From NCBI GenBank assembly GCA_943357285.1, contig CALRGJ010000005.1, positions 1 through 64,000 of the forward strand: 64,000 bases of DNA, written 5' to 3'. The notes beneath the pieces are model-generated. The model worked only from the letters and a program-made list of their open reading frames with translations, was not told where the DNA came from and made no database searches. The translations under genes were made by a program, and so were the position numbers. The stretch's first letter is position 1, and the number at the start of each line of letters is the position of its first letter. Positions 7,754 to 17,021 of this stretch are shown in pieces. Source of the stretch: Candidatus Peribacteria bacterium (GTDB lineage Bacteria > Patescibacteriota > Gracilibacteria > UBA1369 > LOWO2-01-FULL-3).

Positions 7754-10700
7754 TTATTTTCCAGGCTTCACTTCGCTCGCAGTCTGCGCTCCGTGCTTCG
7801 CTTTTTCACTCAATTTCTCCACACACTTTATCAGCTCCGAAAACCACACATACCCTAAATCCTTCGTGTTTATTTTCATTCTATTTCCAATAATTTGCCA
7901 CTTGGAATTGTACTCAAGCATGTTGATAATATTGGCAGGCTTCACTCTTCCAGAAAGGTGCAAAACAATTTCTTTATCCTCACTCATTGGCACAGATTCT
8001 GACTTAATGCCAACCACGCCGGCTTTTTTGGCTGTAATTTTCAGCTCAATAATTTTGAACAAATTGTCCACTTCCTTTGGAATTCTTCCATAGTCTTCTA
8101 CTAAATCTTTTGCCACTTCTTTTAGATAATCTTTTGTATCAGCCGAGGAAAGTTTTTGATAAGTGTTAATCTTGTCTTTAGAGGTTGGAATATATGAATC
8201 TGGAATATATGCCGGCACAGGAATTTCAATTGAAACGTCTGTAATTTCTTCTTCGCCTTCCAGTACCCTTCCATTCTTTAAATCCTCTACGGCCTTATTC
8301 AGCATTCTCATAAAATGAGCCACACCCACTACGTTAATAACTCCATGTTGATTCGCTCCGAGAATGTCTCCAGCGCCACGAATTTCTAAATCCTTCATCG
8401 CAATTTGGAATCCACTACCTAGATCACTAGCCTCCACAATAGCTCTAAGCCTCTTTTTGGCGTCGAGCTTCAATCTCTGGCCGTGATACAAGAAATATGC
8501 GAAAGCCTGTCTCTTGCCACGTCCTACGCGTCCACGTAACTGATAAAGTTGTGACAACCCAAACCTCTCCGCGTTATTAACAATAAGAGTATTAGCATTT
8601 GCCAAATCAATTCCGTTTTCAATAATTGTTGAGCTCACGAGCACATCAAATTTATGTTCAGTAAAAGCCATAATTCTATCCTCCAAATCTCCGCTTCCAA
8701 GTTTTCCATGAGCCACTCCGATTCTCGCCTCAGGAATTAAAGCCCTTAAACTTTCCGCAAATCCATCTATTGTCTGAACCCTGTTGTGCAAAAAGTAAAC
8801 CTGCCCCCCTCTTTCTATTTCTCTCATAATTGCCTCTCTCACCAAGCTTGGAGAATATTTTCTCACCTCTGTGATAATAGGTAAGCGTCCGTATGGTGGA
8901 GTAGTAATAGTCGTAATATCTCTTAGTTTATTTAAACAAATGTTTAAAGTTCTCGGAATCGGCGTCGCCGTTAAAGTAAGCATGTCTACTTCTTTTCTCA
9001 ATTCCTTAAGTGCCTCTTTTTGCTTCACTCCAAACCTTTGTTCCTCATCGATAATTACCAATCCCAAATTTTTAAACTTAATATCCGGCTGCAACAAACG
9101 GTGTGTTCCAATAATAATATCCACCTCTCCTTTTCCTAATTTTTGCACAATTTCTTTTTGATCTTTTTGAGATTTAAATCTGCTCAACATATCCACCCTC
9201 ACATTAAATTCTTCCATTCTTTTCTTGAAAGATTTGTAATGCTGATCTGCTAAAATAGTAATCGGTGAAATCAGAGCGACCTGTTTTCCTCCTTGTACCG
9301 CCTTAAACGCCGCCCTCATAGCCACCTCTGTTTTTCCAAAACCCACATCTCCGCACACCAGTCTATCCATTGGTTCGCCACTTTCCATGTCTTCTTTCAC
9401 GTCATTTATCGCCTTCATTTGTCCCGGAGTTTCTTCGTAAGGAAAAGTCTTTTCAAACTTTTCTTGCAAGTCGTTATCCTTGTTAAAAGCAAAGCCTTTC
9501 GCCGCCCTTCTTTCTGCGTATAACTTCAGTAACTCCTTGGCAATTATTTGCGTTTCTTTTTTAACCTTGCTTGTAATAGTGTTCCAGTCTGCGCTACCAA
9601 GCCTTGTAAGCTTAGGCATTAAATCCTCGGAACCAATGTATTTATTTACCTTGTCGGCCTGATCAATTGGCACAAAAAGTTTATCGTTTTCAGCATAACC
9701 AAGCTTTAAATATTCTTTAGTAATTCCGTCCACCGTCTTCTTGTCTAATCCCATAAACTTCGCAATTCCATGATCGGCATGAACCACAAAATCTCCAAAC
9801 TTCAAGCTTGTAAGAAAGTCGTTAAAAACATTTTGATCTACATATTTTTTCTTCTCTTCCCTTAAGAAAGAAATGTCTGTGTCTGTAACCAAACTAATTC
9901 TTTGTGTAGGCGCCTGAAAAGACTGAGGGAAAACATCCTCTTTTTCCACTTTAATTAAAAAAGCTGAAGACTTAGAAAAGTTTTCCGCGGTCATTCCCTC
10001 AATAAAAGGAACTTTTTGATCCTTTAATAAAGCACTCACCTCCTCTACGTTTTTTGTAAAAATAATATTCTTCCAGTCTGCGCTAATTTTATCCCTCATG
10101 TCGTTCGCAAAATCATAAGCGTTGCGATATTTCAAAACAGATAAAAAGTGTAAATGCACATGATTTTCTACATCGTCATTAAAAGAAGAAAAAGAAAGAC
10201 TTTGCCCCCTAGTGGTTACCTCATCCATAAATGCATTCCACACCTCGTAAAACTCATCCACCACATCCACCTCGTCGTCCACCACCACTCCTTTAGGCCC
10301 AAGAAGCGACAAGAAGTCGTTTGAGTTTTTTTCATACTCTAGTGGAAAAACATCTAAGGTTTTAACCTCTTTAATGTTTGTTAAAAAATCTTTTTGATCA
10401 ATAATTTCTATTCTCTCAACTTTATCAAAACCAACATCCACCCTATAAACCTCTTCGGTATTTATTGGTCTAATTACTACGCTGTCTCCAGTTTTGTAGT
10501 ATTGTCCTTTTTCTAAAAACTTATCATCAGACATCTCGTAACCAATACCCACAAGTTTTCCAATTAGGGCCACTACATCAACACTGGCGCCGGATTTTAA
10601 AGAAACCTTATTGTTTAAAAGCTCGTTCATCTCTGGAAAATTCTGCAACAAAGAAGGAAAATCCACTACAAAAACAGATCCTTCGTTTAAAAACACCCTG

Positions 10701-11038
10701 GAAACAAATTCAACCAACTCCCTATTCCTCAGTTCATCAAATTCTCTTTTTGTAGGAAAGCTAATAACTTCCTCATCTGCTCTTTTTTTATAAATAAAAA
10801 CTGGGGCATCACCCCAAACATCCATAGCCATTTTCGCCACAATTTGCTCGTTTTGTTCAGAAACAACCCATAAAACATTCTTTATAGAGTCTTTATTTTT
10901 TCGCAAAACCTGACTTAAAATCATCGCCTTAGAAGAAGCGTTTCCTGCCCCAGAGACAGAAATGTTTTTCTGTCTTCTAAAAAGACTGGTTACGTCTCTA
11001 AGCGTATCGTCTGGAAAATACGAAATAATATTCCTCAT
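7754..11038 (-). CDS. mfd: transcription-repair coupling factor Mfd
   Basis: 1094 aa, close to the usual length. It is an ATP-dependent translocase that removes RNA polymerase stalled at lesions and recruits UvrA. The order is a degenerate UvrB-like N-terminal module, then the CarD-like RNA-polymerase interaction domain (FGDFVVHADHGIAKFMGL, about residue 410), then RecG-like helicase motors with Walker A GDVGFGKT (about 563-570), DEEQ (664-667), TATPIPRT and the QLRGRVGRG motif VI. A C-terminal TRCF domain follows (from about 940). It lies 29 nt downstream of dnaN on the same strand and is probably co-transcribed. Confidence 0.95.
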   Translation of the reverse strand: MRNIISYFPDDTLRDVTSLFRRQKNISVSGAGNASSKAMILSQVLRKNKDSIKNVLWVVSEQNEQIVAKMAMDVWGDAPVFIYKKRADEEVISFPTKREFDELRNRELVEFVSRVFLNEGSVFVVDFPSLLQNFPEMNELLNNKVSLKSGASVDVVALIGKLVGIGYEMSDDKFLEKGQYYKTGDSVVIRPINTEEVYRVDVGFDKVERIEIIDQKDFLTNIKEVKTLDVFPLEYEKNSNDFLSLLGPKGVVVDDEVDVVDEFYEVWNAFMDEVTTRGQSLSFSSFNDDVENHVHLHFLSVLKYRNAYDFANDMRDKISADWKNIIFTKNVEEVSALLKDQKVPFIEGMTAENFSKSSAFLIKVEKEDVFPQSFQAPTQRISLVTDTDISFLREEKKKYVDQNVFNDFLTSLKFGDFVVHADHGIAKFMGLDKKTVDGITKEYLKLGYAENDKLFVPIDQADKVNKYIGSEDLMPKLTRLGSADWNTITSKVKKETQIIAKELLKLYAERRAAKGFAFNKDNDLQEKFEKTFPYEETPGQMKAINDVKEDMESGEPMDRLVCGDVGFGKTEVAMRAAFKAVQGGKQVALISPITILADQHYKSFKKRMEEFNVRVDMLSRFKSQKDQKEIVQKLGKGEVDIIIGTHRLLQPDIKFKNLGLVIIDEEQRFGVKQKEALKELRKEVDMLTLTATPIPRTLNICLNKLRDITTITTPPYGRLPIITEVRKYSPSLVREAIMREIERGGQVYFLHNRVQTIDGFAESLRALIPEARIGVAHGKLGSGDLEDRIMAFTEHKFDVLVSSTIIENGIDLANANTLIVNNAERFGLSQLYQLRGRVGRGKRQAFAYFLYHGQRLKLDAKKRLRAIVEASDLGSGFQIAMKDLEIRGAGDILGANQHGVINVVGVAHFMRMLNKAVEDLKNGRVLEGEEEITDVSIEIPVPAYIPDSYIPTSKDKINTYQKLSSADTKDYLKEVAKDLVEDYGRIPKEVDNLFKIIELKITAKKAGVVGIKSESVPMSEDKEIVLHLSGRVKPANIINMLEYNSKWQIIGNRMKINTKDLGYVWFSELIKCVEKLSEKAKHGAQTASEVKPGK

Positions 11039-11067
11039 GCTTGGGTGATTTTCAAACTGCCGCAGCT

Positions 11068-12174
11068 TTATATCTTAAGCGGCATGATTATGTAAACATA
11101 ATCTTCTTCTTTTACCGGCTTAATAACGGCAGGAGAAGCTTTGTCGTTTATGATTATACTAACTTTGTCGTCGGTAATATAGGTCAAAACGTCTAATAAA
11201 TACTGTGCGTTTAGAGAAATTTTATTATTTTCTCCTTCCATTCGAATAGAAACCTCGGCTTTTTCTTCACCAACTTTTGTTTCTTCAGATGAAATTAATA
11301 GCTTCCCGTCGTTCGTAGCGCTAAGTTTAATGCTATTATTATTCTCTCTAGCAAACAAACTAACTCTCTTTAAAACCAAAGATAAATCTTCTACGGAAAC
11401 TTCAATCTTTGTTTTAATTTCCTTTGGAATAATCTTGTCGTAATCTGGAAACTTACCTTCTATTAGACGAGAAATTAATTCAACTCCATCGATTGTAAAT
11501 AAAGCTTGGTTTTTAGAAATATTAATTTTAACTTCTTTTCCTTGAGCTTTGCTAATAATTTTTGATAATTCAAGCATTGTTTTTGCTGGAATAATACAAG
11601 AAACCGGCTCGGTAGGATTCTTCAAAGTAATAACTGATTTTTCAGCTAATCTATAACTGTCTGTAGCAACTAATTTTATACCTTTCTCAAAAGTAAGAAG
11701 TAAAACTCCTGATAAAACAGGTCTAGATGTGTTTAAAGATGCCGCAAAAACTACTTCTGTTAAAGCTTCATGTAGAGCGTTTACGCTTAAGGTGATTTCT
11801 TGTCCCTTTTCAATTTTTGGAATTAACGGGAATTCATCAGAACTAATACATTTAATTTTAGTACTAGAGCTTGAAGAAGTTACCGCTAAATTCAAACCTT
11901 CAATAACTCCCAATTCAACTTTTTCATCTGTTAATAAAGAAACATAGCTTCCAATTAATTTTGCAGGCACAGTAATAGAACCTTCACTTCTTACATCCGC
12001 ATCTATAACGCAACTAATTGCAATTTCTAAATTAGTCGAAGAAAAATAAAGTTTTTTCCCTTCGGCTTTAATTAAAATATTATTTAATACCGGCAAAGTA
12101 TTGTTAGGGCTTATAGCCTTACTAACAATATTTATTGCGTAATCTAAATCACTTCGTGAACAAAAGAGTTTCAT
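11068..12174 (-). CDS. dnaN: DNA polymerase III beta subunit (sliding clamp)
   Basis: 368 aa, the normal length for the ring-shaped processivity clamp. It has the three-fold repeated clamp fold, starts MKLFCSRSDLDYAINIVSKA, has the NTLPVLNNILIKA segment after the first helix, and ends VYIIMPLKI where the family has a MP(M/L) C-terminus lining the partner-binding pocket. It is followed by mfd. In many bacteria dnaN sits next to dnaA and oriC, but here the neighbours are mfd and, divergently, rny; no dnaA is in the window. Confidence 0.96.
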   Translation of the reverse strand: MKLFCSRSDLDYAINIVSKAISPNNTLPVLNNILIKAEGKKLYFSSTNLEIAISCVIDADVRSEGSITVPAKLIGSYVSLLTDEKVELGVIEGLNLAVTSSSSSTKIKCISSDEFPLIPKIEKGQEITLSVNALHEALTEVVFAASLNTSRPVLSGVLLLTFEKGIKLVATDSYRLAEKSVITLKNPTEPVSCIIPAKTMLELSKIISKAQGKEVKINISKNQALFTIDGVELISRLIEGKFPDYDKIIPKEIKTKIEVSVEDLSLVLKRVSLFARENNNSIKLSATNDGKLLISSEETKVGEEKAEVSIRMEGENNKISLNAQYLLDVLTYITDDKVSIIINDKASPAVIKPVKEEDYVYIIMPLKI

Positions 12175-12203
12175 ATATTTATCTGTTTTAAAAGCCCAAA
12201 GTC

Positions 12204-12231
12204 ATTATATGAATAATCAACATTCTGGCAA
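12204..12231 (-). promoter_or_regulatory. promoter of dnaN-mfd
   Basis: TTGCCA (12231-12226), 16-nt spacer, perfect TATAAT (12209-12204); leader of about 25 nt before ATG 12174. Confidence 0.6.
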
Positions 12232-12394
12232 TGCCAATTAAATTAAATTTATTAATAATATATATAAACAGTAGTAGTTATAGAGATTTACAATTTATAT
12301 AAAATATAGTAAAAAGAACTTTGTGATAAAACCTCTGTATATAGGCCATAAAAGCCAAACGAGAAGTATTATAAAATGAATAAAGTTATTAAAG

Positions 12395-12479
12395 GTTTAA
12401 AAGATGTTTAAAAAATGTTTAAAAAGTGGTAGAGTCTCGAAGACGTTTGTTTAAATCTTTAATTCAAAGTTTAAAAAAT
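12395..12479. repeat. tandem 11-bp GTTTAAAnnnT units upstream of rny
   Basis: Three perfect-phase units, GTTTAAAAGAT (12395-12405), GTTTAAAAAAT (12406-12416) and GTTTAAAAAGT (12417-12427), are followed by two dispersed units at 12449-12459 (GTTTAAATCTT) and 12469-12479 (GTTTAAAAAAT). The 11-bp period is about one helical turn, so proteins bound to them would line up on one face. Confidence 0.6.
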
Positions 12480-12482
12480 AAA

Positions 12483-14012
12483 ATGGAAAACATAATATAT
12501 ATATTAATTGGATTAGTCGGAGGTGGTTTTGTGAGCACTGTAGCGCTAAAACGGATGAAGTTTTTTGATGTGGAAAAAGACAGGAAAGTGGCCGAAGAGA
12601 TGATTGCGCAGAGCAAAGCTGAGGCGGAGCTTATTAGAAAACAAGGATCGGAGTATGTTCAAAATAGGGTAACCGTTTTTAAACAAGAATCTGACAAAAA
12701 ATTAGAACGTTTGAACAAAATAGAAGCGGCCTTGGTGGCAAAAGAAGAGTTTGTAAAGAAGAGAGAAGAAAGGTTGAACGAGGTTAGGTTAAAAATAGCA
12801 ACACTCACAGAAGAGAGTGACACTCTTCAAAAGAGAATAAAAAATAGCGAAAAAGATGTTCTCCAGAAGCTTTCCGAAAAAACAGGAACGACTACTGAAG
12901 CGTTAAAAGAAAACCTTTTATCAAAATTCACCAGAGAGCTTGAAGAAGAGAACGTGGAAAGGTTAATTAAGGGAGAGGAGTGGGCAAAAGAAAACGCAGA
13001 AAAAGTTGCAAGAAAAATTGTTGTAAACGTGTTGCAAAGGCTTTCATCTCCAACATCTGTAGAAACAAGAGCTGTGAATGTGGTTGTTCCTAAAGATCAC
13101 GTTAAGGGTAAAATCGTTGGCAGGAACGGAGAAAACATTAAAGAATTTGAGCGCCTATTAGAGGTTGATATAGTTTTTAACGACCTCCCTAATACTATTA
13201 GTCTTTCCGCGTTTCAGTTGGTAAAAAGACGTGTGGCACAAAGGGCTATGGAGAAGTTGGTGAATTATAGAGGAGACATTACGAAGCAGGTTGTGCAAAA
13301 AGCGGTTCAGGCAGCAGAGAGAGAGACGGACGATGAGCTTTACGAGATAGGTAAAAAAGCTGCAGAAAAAATGAACCTTAAGCAAAACGACAAAGAGTTC
13401 TTAAGAATAGTTGGAAGGCTTCAGTATAGAACTAGTTATGGTCAAAATATCATGATGCACTCTATGGAGGTTGGGTGGTTGGCGGCAATGATAGGTTGTG
13501 AGCTTGGGCTCAATATGACCACCTGTAGGGTTGGAGGATTCCTTCACGATCTTGGAAAAGCTATAGACCAAGACCCAAACGTAAAAGATACTCACGACCA
13601 GCTCTCTAAAGAGATTATGGAGAAATTCAACTTTAGTTGGGAAGAAGTTCACGCAGCCTGGACACATCACGACGCCATTCCACAAGAAACGCCCGAGGCC
13701 CTTATCGTGAAAGCTGCCGACGCTATTTCTGCAAGTAGGCCTGGAGCAAGGCAAGAATCTTTCGATAAATACATAGAGAGAATTCGCGCACTAGAAGAAG
13801 TTGGGGCGGGCTATGAAGGAGTGAGAGGTTCTTATGCCATTTCGGCAGGAAGAGAGCTTCGTGTGCTTGTCGATTCAGATCTAATTAAAGATGAGCAAAT
13901 GTATGCCATGGCAAAAGAGATAGCTCAAAAAGTAGAAGACGAATTAACCTACCCAGGACAAATTAAGATAAACGTTATTCGCAAAACAAAACACACGGAA
14001 ATTTCTCAATAA
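12483..14012 (+). CDS. rny: ribonuclease Y
   Basis: 509 aa from ATG 12483; a GTG at 12426 would add 19 residues before the signature N-terminal membrane helix and lies in the repeat array, so it is rejected. This membrane-bound endoribonuclease starts mRNA decay. Order: N-terminal helix (ENIIYILIGLVGGGFVSTVA), long charged coiled coil to about 190, KH domain (VKGKIVGRNGENIKEFERLL) and HD domain with the metal-binding HD in GGFLHDLGKAIDQDP. The KH loop reads GRNGENI, close to the family GREGRNI. It begins a cluster with the YtxH-like and VanW genes. Confidence 0.93.
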   Translation: MENIIYILIGLVGGGFVSTVALKRMKFFDVEKDRKVAEEMIAQSKAEAELIRKQGSEYVQNRVTVFKQESDKKLERLNKIEAALVAKEEFVKKREERLNEVRLKIATLTEESDTLQKRIKNSEKDVLQKLSEKTGTTTEALKENLLSKFTRELEEENVERLIKGEEWAKENAEKVARKIVVNVLQRLSSPTSVETRAVNVVVPKDHVKGKIVGRNGENIKEFERLLEVDIVFNDLPNTISLSAFQLVKRRVAQRAMEKLVNYRGDITKQVVQKAVQAAERETDDELYEIGKKAAEKMNLKQNDKEFLRIVGRLQYRTSYGQNIMMHSMEVGWLAAMIGCELGLNMTTCRVGGFLHDLGKAIDQDPNVKDTHDQLSKEIMEKFNFSWEEVHAAWTHHDAIPQETPEALIVKAADAISASRPGARQESFDKYIERIRALEEVGAGYEGVRGSYAISAGRELRVLVDSDLIKDEQMYAMAKEIAQKVEDELTYPGQIKINVIRKTKHTEISQ

Positions 14013-14048
14013 TTCGGCCAAACCATCATCCTCATAAACCTCAATTCT

Positions 14049-14375
14049 ATGGCAGATAAAAATGAAGAAAACAAGAAAAGCTCCAAAATGGATACCCTAG
14101 ACAAAGTTTTCATGGGGGCCGTAATAGGTGGTGCAATTGGATCAGTTCTTGGGGCCAGCATTGCGCCAAAAAAGGGAAAGGAGACTAGGCAAGACATCCT
14201 CGTTGCCGCAAAAAATGCCGGTAAAAGTTCAAGAAAAATATTCAGCAAAATTAAAAATCTCTTCTCTTTTAAAAAGAAGGATAGAGATGGTGGTGGAACT
14301 TCTGACCACGGCCACGAAGAGCATTCTTCAATAAAAAAAATCCCTAACGAAGATGTTATAGAGATAGAACAATGA
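14049..14375 (+). CDS. YtxH-like small membrane protein
   Basis: 108 aa. A short charged N-terminus is followed by a Gly/Ala-rich hydrophobic segment (VFMGAVIGGAIGSVLGASIAP, about 20-40), then KKGKETR and a Lys-rich helix, the pattern of the YtxH/general-stress family. The C-terminal third is polar, with a His-rich stretch (DHGHEEHS). The molecular role of the family is poorly known. It overlaps the downstream VanW gene by ATGA and lies 36 nt after rny, so these form one transcription unit. Confidence 0.75.
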   Translation: MADKNEENKKSSKMDTLDKVFMGAVIGGAIGSVLGASIAPKKGKETRQDILVAAKNAGKSSRKIFSKIKNLFSFKKKDRDGGGTSDHGHEEHSSIKKIPNEDVIEIEQ

Positions 14376-16243
14376 TTATGAAAAACCGCAAATTATTGAT
14401 CGGAATAATTGTTGGAGTAGTCGTTGGGACAACCATTTCTACGACCCTTGCTGTATATAAATATTCCATGGTGGGAAAGTTTACCGCGGGAACCTACGTT
14501 GCAAACGAAAATATTTCCTTCCTCTCTTTTTCTGAGGCGGAAGCCCTTCTTTCCAAAAAGGGAGAGTCTTATTTGAAAACCCCTGTGGAGATAGAAATCC
14601 TGGGGAAGACAATTCCTGTTAAGCCGGAAGACTTAGGCGTAAAGATTTCAGCGGGAGAAACCTTAAAAACTCTAAAAACCGTGAGCCTTGAGGACACTCG
14701 ACTTTGGGAGGTTTTTGGATTTGGCGCCGGCGAGAACAAAAAGCTGGAGGTTTTGGCTAGTATAGACTACGACAAACTTTTTTCCACACTGGAAAAGGAG
14801 TTTAAGCTTAGTGCTATTTCCGCAAAGTCAGCCAACGCTTTTATAAACAAAAACGGAGATTTTGAAATTATTGAGGGTAGACAGGGAACCGCTATAGACA
14901 AGGGGGCTTTCTTGAAAGAAGTTAAGCTGTCTGCGAAAAATTTAAAACCTTTAAAAATAAAAGCTATCACCTTTAATGAACAACCGGTTATCGGAAAGGA
15001 AGAATTGCTCGCAATGAAAGACAAAATAACAGGACAACTAGCTCAAACAACAACACTGGTAGACCCTGTGTACACCGGCACATGGAAGGTTCGTTTAAAA
15101 GACCATCCCGACTGGGTAAGTTTTTCTGCAAAAAGTGAGACCAAGATTCCTTTTATAGAAAAGACTCTGTCTTTAAACTTGCTAGACGCGGTTGGTACGA
15201 AAAAAATATACATTCAGGTTGATCAACAAAAACTCAATCAGTTTGTAGACGCAAATATTTCCAAGTGGTTAGATAGGCCATCTCAAGACGTCAACATTTA
15301 CACAGACGACAAGGGAAAGGTTGTCATTGAAGGGCAAGGAAGCGATGGCAAGGCTGTGCGTAGAGAGCAGCTAAAAAAAGCTCTCGAGTTGGCCGTGGAA
15401 AATAGAGTCGAGAGAATTCCCGTCCCAACGATAAGCACCACCCCAAAAATAAACATTGCCGACGATCTAAAGGAAAAAGGAATTGCAGAAAGGCTGGCCG
15501 TTGGGCACACGTCTTTCTATGGATCCCCAACGAATAGGGTTATAAACGTCAAGGTTGGCGCCAGTAAGTTTAATGGAACGCTTTTGGCCCCTGGGGAGGT
15601 TTTTTCGTTCGACACCGCGATAGGTGCGGTAGACGAAACCACAGGGTTTGAAAAAGAGTTGGTTATTAAGCCTGAAGGTACAGTGCCGGAATACGGGGGC
15701 GGAGTTTGCCAGGTTTCCACAACAATGTATCGCACGGCGCTTTTTGCCGGACTGCCTATAGTGGAAAGGAATCAGCACACTTATGCCGTTTCGTATTATT
15801 CTCAAGTCCTTGGGCACGGATTAGATGCAACTATTTATATTGGAGGGCCTGACCTAAGGTTTACAAATGACACCGGCCACCACCTCTTAATGCAGACTTA
15901 CGTTGAGGGAGATTATGAAATTTACATAGTTTTTTATGGAACTCAAGACGGTCGTCGAGTGGCAATGGAGGGACCATATATTTCCAAACATATTAGTCCC
16001 CCACCCACAGAGCGTGTCGCTACACCAAGATTGCCGGAAGGACAAACTCTCTTACTTGAACACGCCCACCCGGGATTTACGGCAATCTGGTACAGGCACT
16101 TATTTGATAAAGATGGCAAGGAGTTAAAGGAGCCTATAGAAACCCACTATAAAGCCATGCCACAAAAAATTGCCGTAGGCGCTCCTGCGCCAGTAGAGAC
16201 TCCGGCGACGCCGACAAAACCTCCAGCACCAAAGAAGCCTTAG
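14372..16243 (+). CDS. VanW family cell-wall-associated protein
   Basis: 623 aa. An N-terminal membrane anchor or signal (LLIGIIVGVVVGTTISTTLA) is followed by repeated beta/alpha segments resembling the PF12229-type peptidoglycan-binding domain (to about 350). The VanW domain (about 385-520) has NRVINVKVGASKFNGTLL, the loop GGGVCQVSTTMYRTALFAG and ERNQHTYAV. The tail is Pro/Ala-rich. Probably acts at the outer face of the membrane on the cell wall; the biochemical activity of VanW is not established. ATG 14372 overlaps the YtxH stop; ATG 14378 is an alternative. It converges with the TPR gene with a 1-nt gap. Confidence 0.85.
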   Translation: MIMKNRKLLIGIIVGVVVGTTISTTLAVYKYSMVGKFTAGTYVANENISFLSFSEAEALLSKKGESYLKTPVEIEILGKTIPVKPEDLGVKISAGETLKTLKTVSLEDTRLWEVFGFGAGENKKLEVLASIDYDKLFSTLEKEFKLSAISAKSANAFINKNGDFEIIEGRQGTAIDKGAFLKEVKLSAKNLKPLKIKAITFNEQPVIGKEELLAMKDKITGQLAQTTTLVDPVYTGTWKVRLKDHPDWVSFSAKSETKIPFIEKTLSLNLLDAVGTKKIYIQVDQQKLNQFVDANISKWLDRPSQDVNIYTDDKGKVVIEGQGSDGKAVRREQLKKALELAVENRVERIPVPTISTTPKINIADDLKEKGIAERLAVGHTSFYGSPTNRVINVKVGASKFNGTLLAPGEVFSFDTAIGAVDETTGFEKELVIKPEGTVPEYGGGVCQVSTTMYRTALFAGLPIVERNQHTYAVSYYSQVLGHGLDATIYIGGPDLRFTNDTGHHLLMQTYVEGDYEIYIVFYGTQDGRRVAMEGPYISKHISPPPTERVATPRLPEGQTLLLEHAHPGFTAIWYRHLFDKDGKELKEPIETHYKAMPQKIAVGAPAPVETPATPTKPPAPKKP

Positions 16244-16244
16244 C

Positions 16245-17012
16245 TTATTGTTGTTCCGGAAGGTTTTGTGCGCTAATTTCCAGCCTGGTTATTTCTTTCA
16301 ACAAGGTTTTCGCGGCTCTATTTGTTGCATCGGTTTCGAACAACTTTTTTAGAGTTTCCTTTGCTTCTAAATAGTTTCCAGCCTCGGCCTGAAGGTCTGC
16401 CAATTGATATAAAAATTCAATATTCTTCTCATCAATCTCTATAGCCTTATTAGTGGCGATAATCGCGTTCGACAGCTGTCCAAGCGCTTTGTAAACCTGT
16501 GAAAGGCTAATAAATCTTTGAGGCCTTGAAGGATCTAGATCCACAGCTGTTTGATATGCAGTTTTTGCATTTTCAAAATCGCTTTGTTGATAGAGAGCCA
16601 GTCCCCAGTGGCTATAATGAATAGGATCTTTCGTTTGCTGCGCCAGTTGCTGAAACAAAGCTGCAGCCGCTCCATACATTTGTTTTTGCAAATAAAGCAA
16701 AGCGAGTCTTTGTTGAGTTTCCGGATGCTGAGAATTGATTGAAAGAGCCTGCACGAAACATTTCACAGCTTCTTCATCCTTGCCGGAATTTATCAGAGAT
16801 TCTCCGCGTCTGCACAAAGATTCCACTTGGTCTTTTTGTTCGCGAGAAAGACGAACTTTCTTTTCTTCTTCAGACTCTTGAGCTTCCATTGCCGCTTTTG
16901 CCCCTGCGCGAGATTTCTCCTGAATAAGAGCTCTTTTGTTGCTCATTATTCTGTGCACAAAAACCGCCACCAAAAGAAGAAAACTAAATAAAATCGCTAA
17001 ATAGGTCCACAT
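16245..17012 (-). CDS. membrane-anchored tetratricopeptide repeat protein
   Basis: 255 aa. One N-terminal membrane helix (WTYLAILFSFLLLVAVFVH), then a charged coiled-coil-like linker and about five TPR units from residue 60 onward, for example GESLINSGKDEEAVKCFVQA, HYSHWGLALYQQSDFENA and LADLQAEAGNYLEAKETL. A scaffold for protein-protein contacts at the membrane is the safe prediction; partners are unknown. It is the last gene of the murF-holB-ricT-TPR operon, 9 nt after ricT. Confidence 0.8.
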   Translation of the reverse strand: MWTYLAILFSFLLLVAVFVHRIMSNKRALIQEKSRAGAKAAMEAQESEEEKKVRLSREQKDQVESLCRRGESLINSGKDEEAVKCFVQALSINSQHPETQQRLALLYLQKQMYGAAAALFQQLAQQTKDPIHYSHWGLALYQQSDFENAKTAYQTAVDLDPSRPQRFISLSQVYKALGQLSNAIIATNKAIEIDEKNIEFLYQLADLQAEAGNYLEAKETLKKLFETDATNRAAKTLLKEITRLEISAQNLPEQQ

Positions 17013-17021
17013 AGTAATTTA

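Larger units (their letters stand above)
12175..12482. other. 308-bp AT-rich divergent intergenic region between dnaN and rny
   Basis: Holds the dnaN promoter (12204-12231) and, near rny, an array of GTTTAAA-containing units. No exact DnaA box (TTATCCACA or its complement) is visible. No coding frame or RNA gene is recognised. It could contain the rny promoter and possibly an unwinding element. Confidence 0.5.

Noticed and set aside
12426..12482. GTG start extending RNase Y by 19 residues
   Set aside because: RNase Y begins with its membrane helix; the extension lies in the AT repeat array.
12175..12482. Clear oriC
   Set aside because: AT-rich and next to dnaN, but no DnaA boxes or dnaA gene are visible, so only kept as a low-interest possibility.
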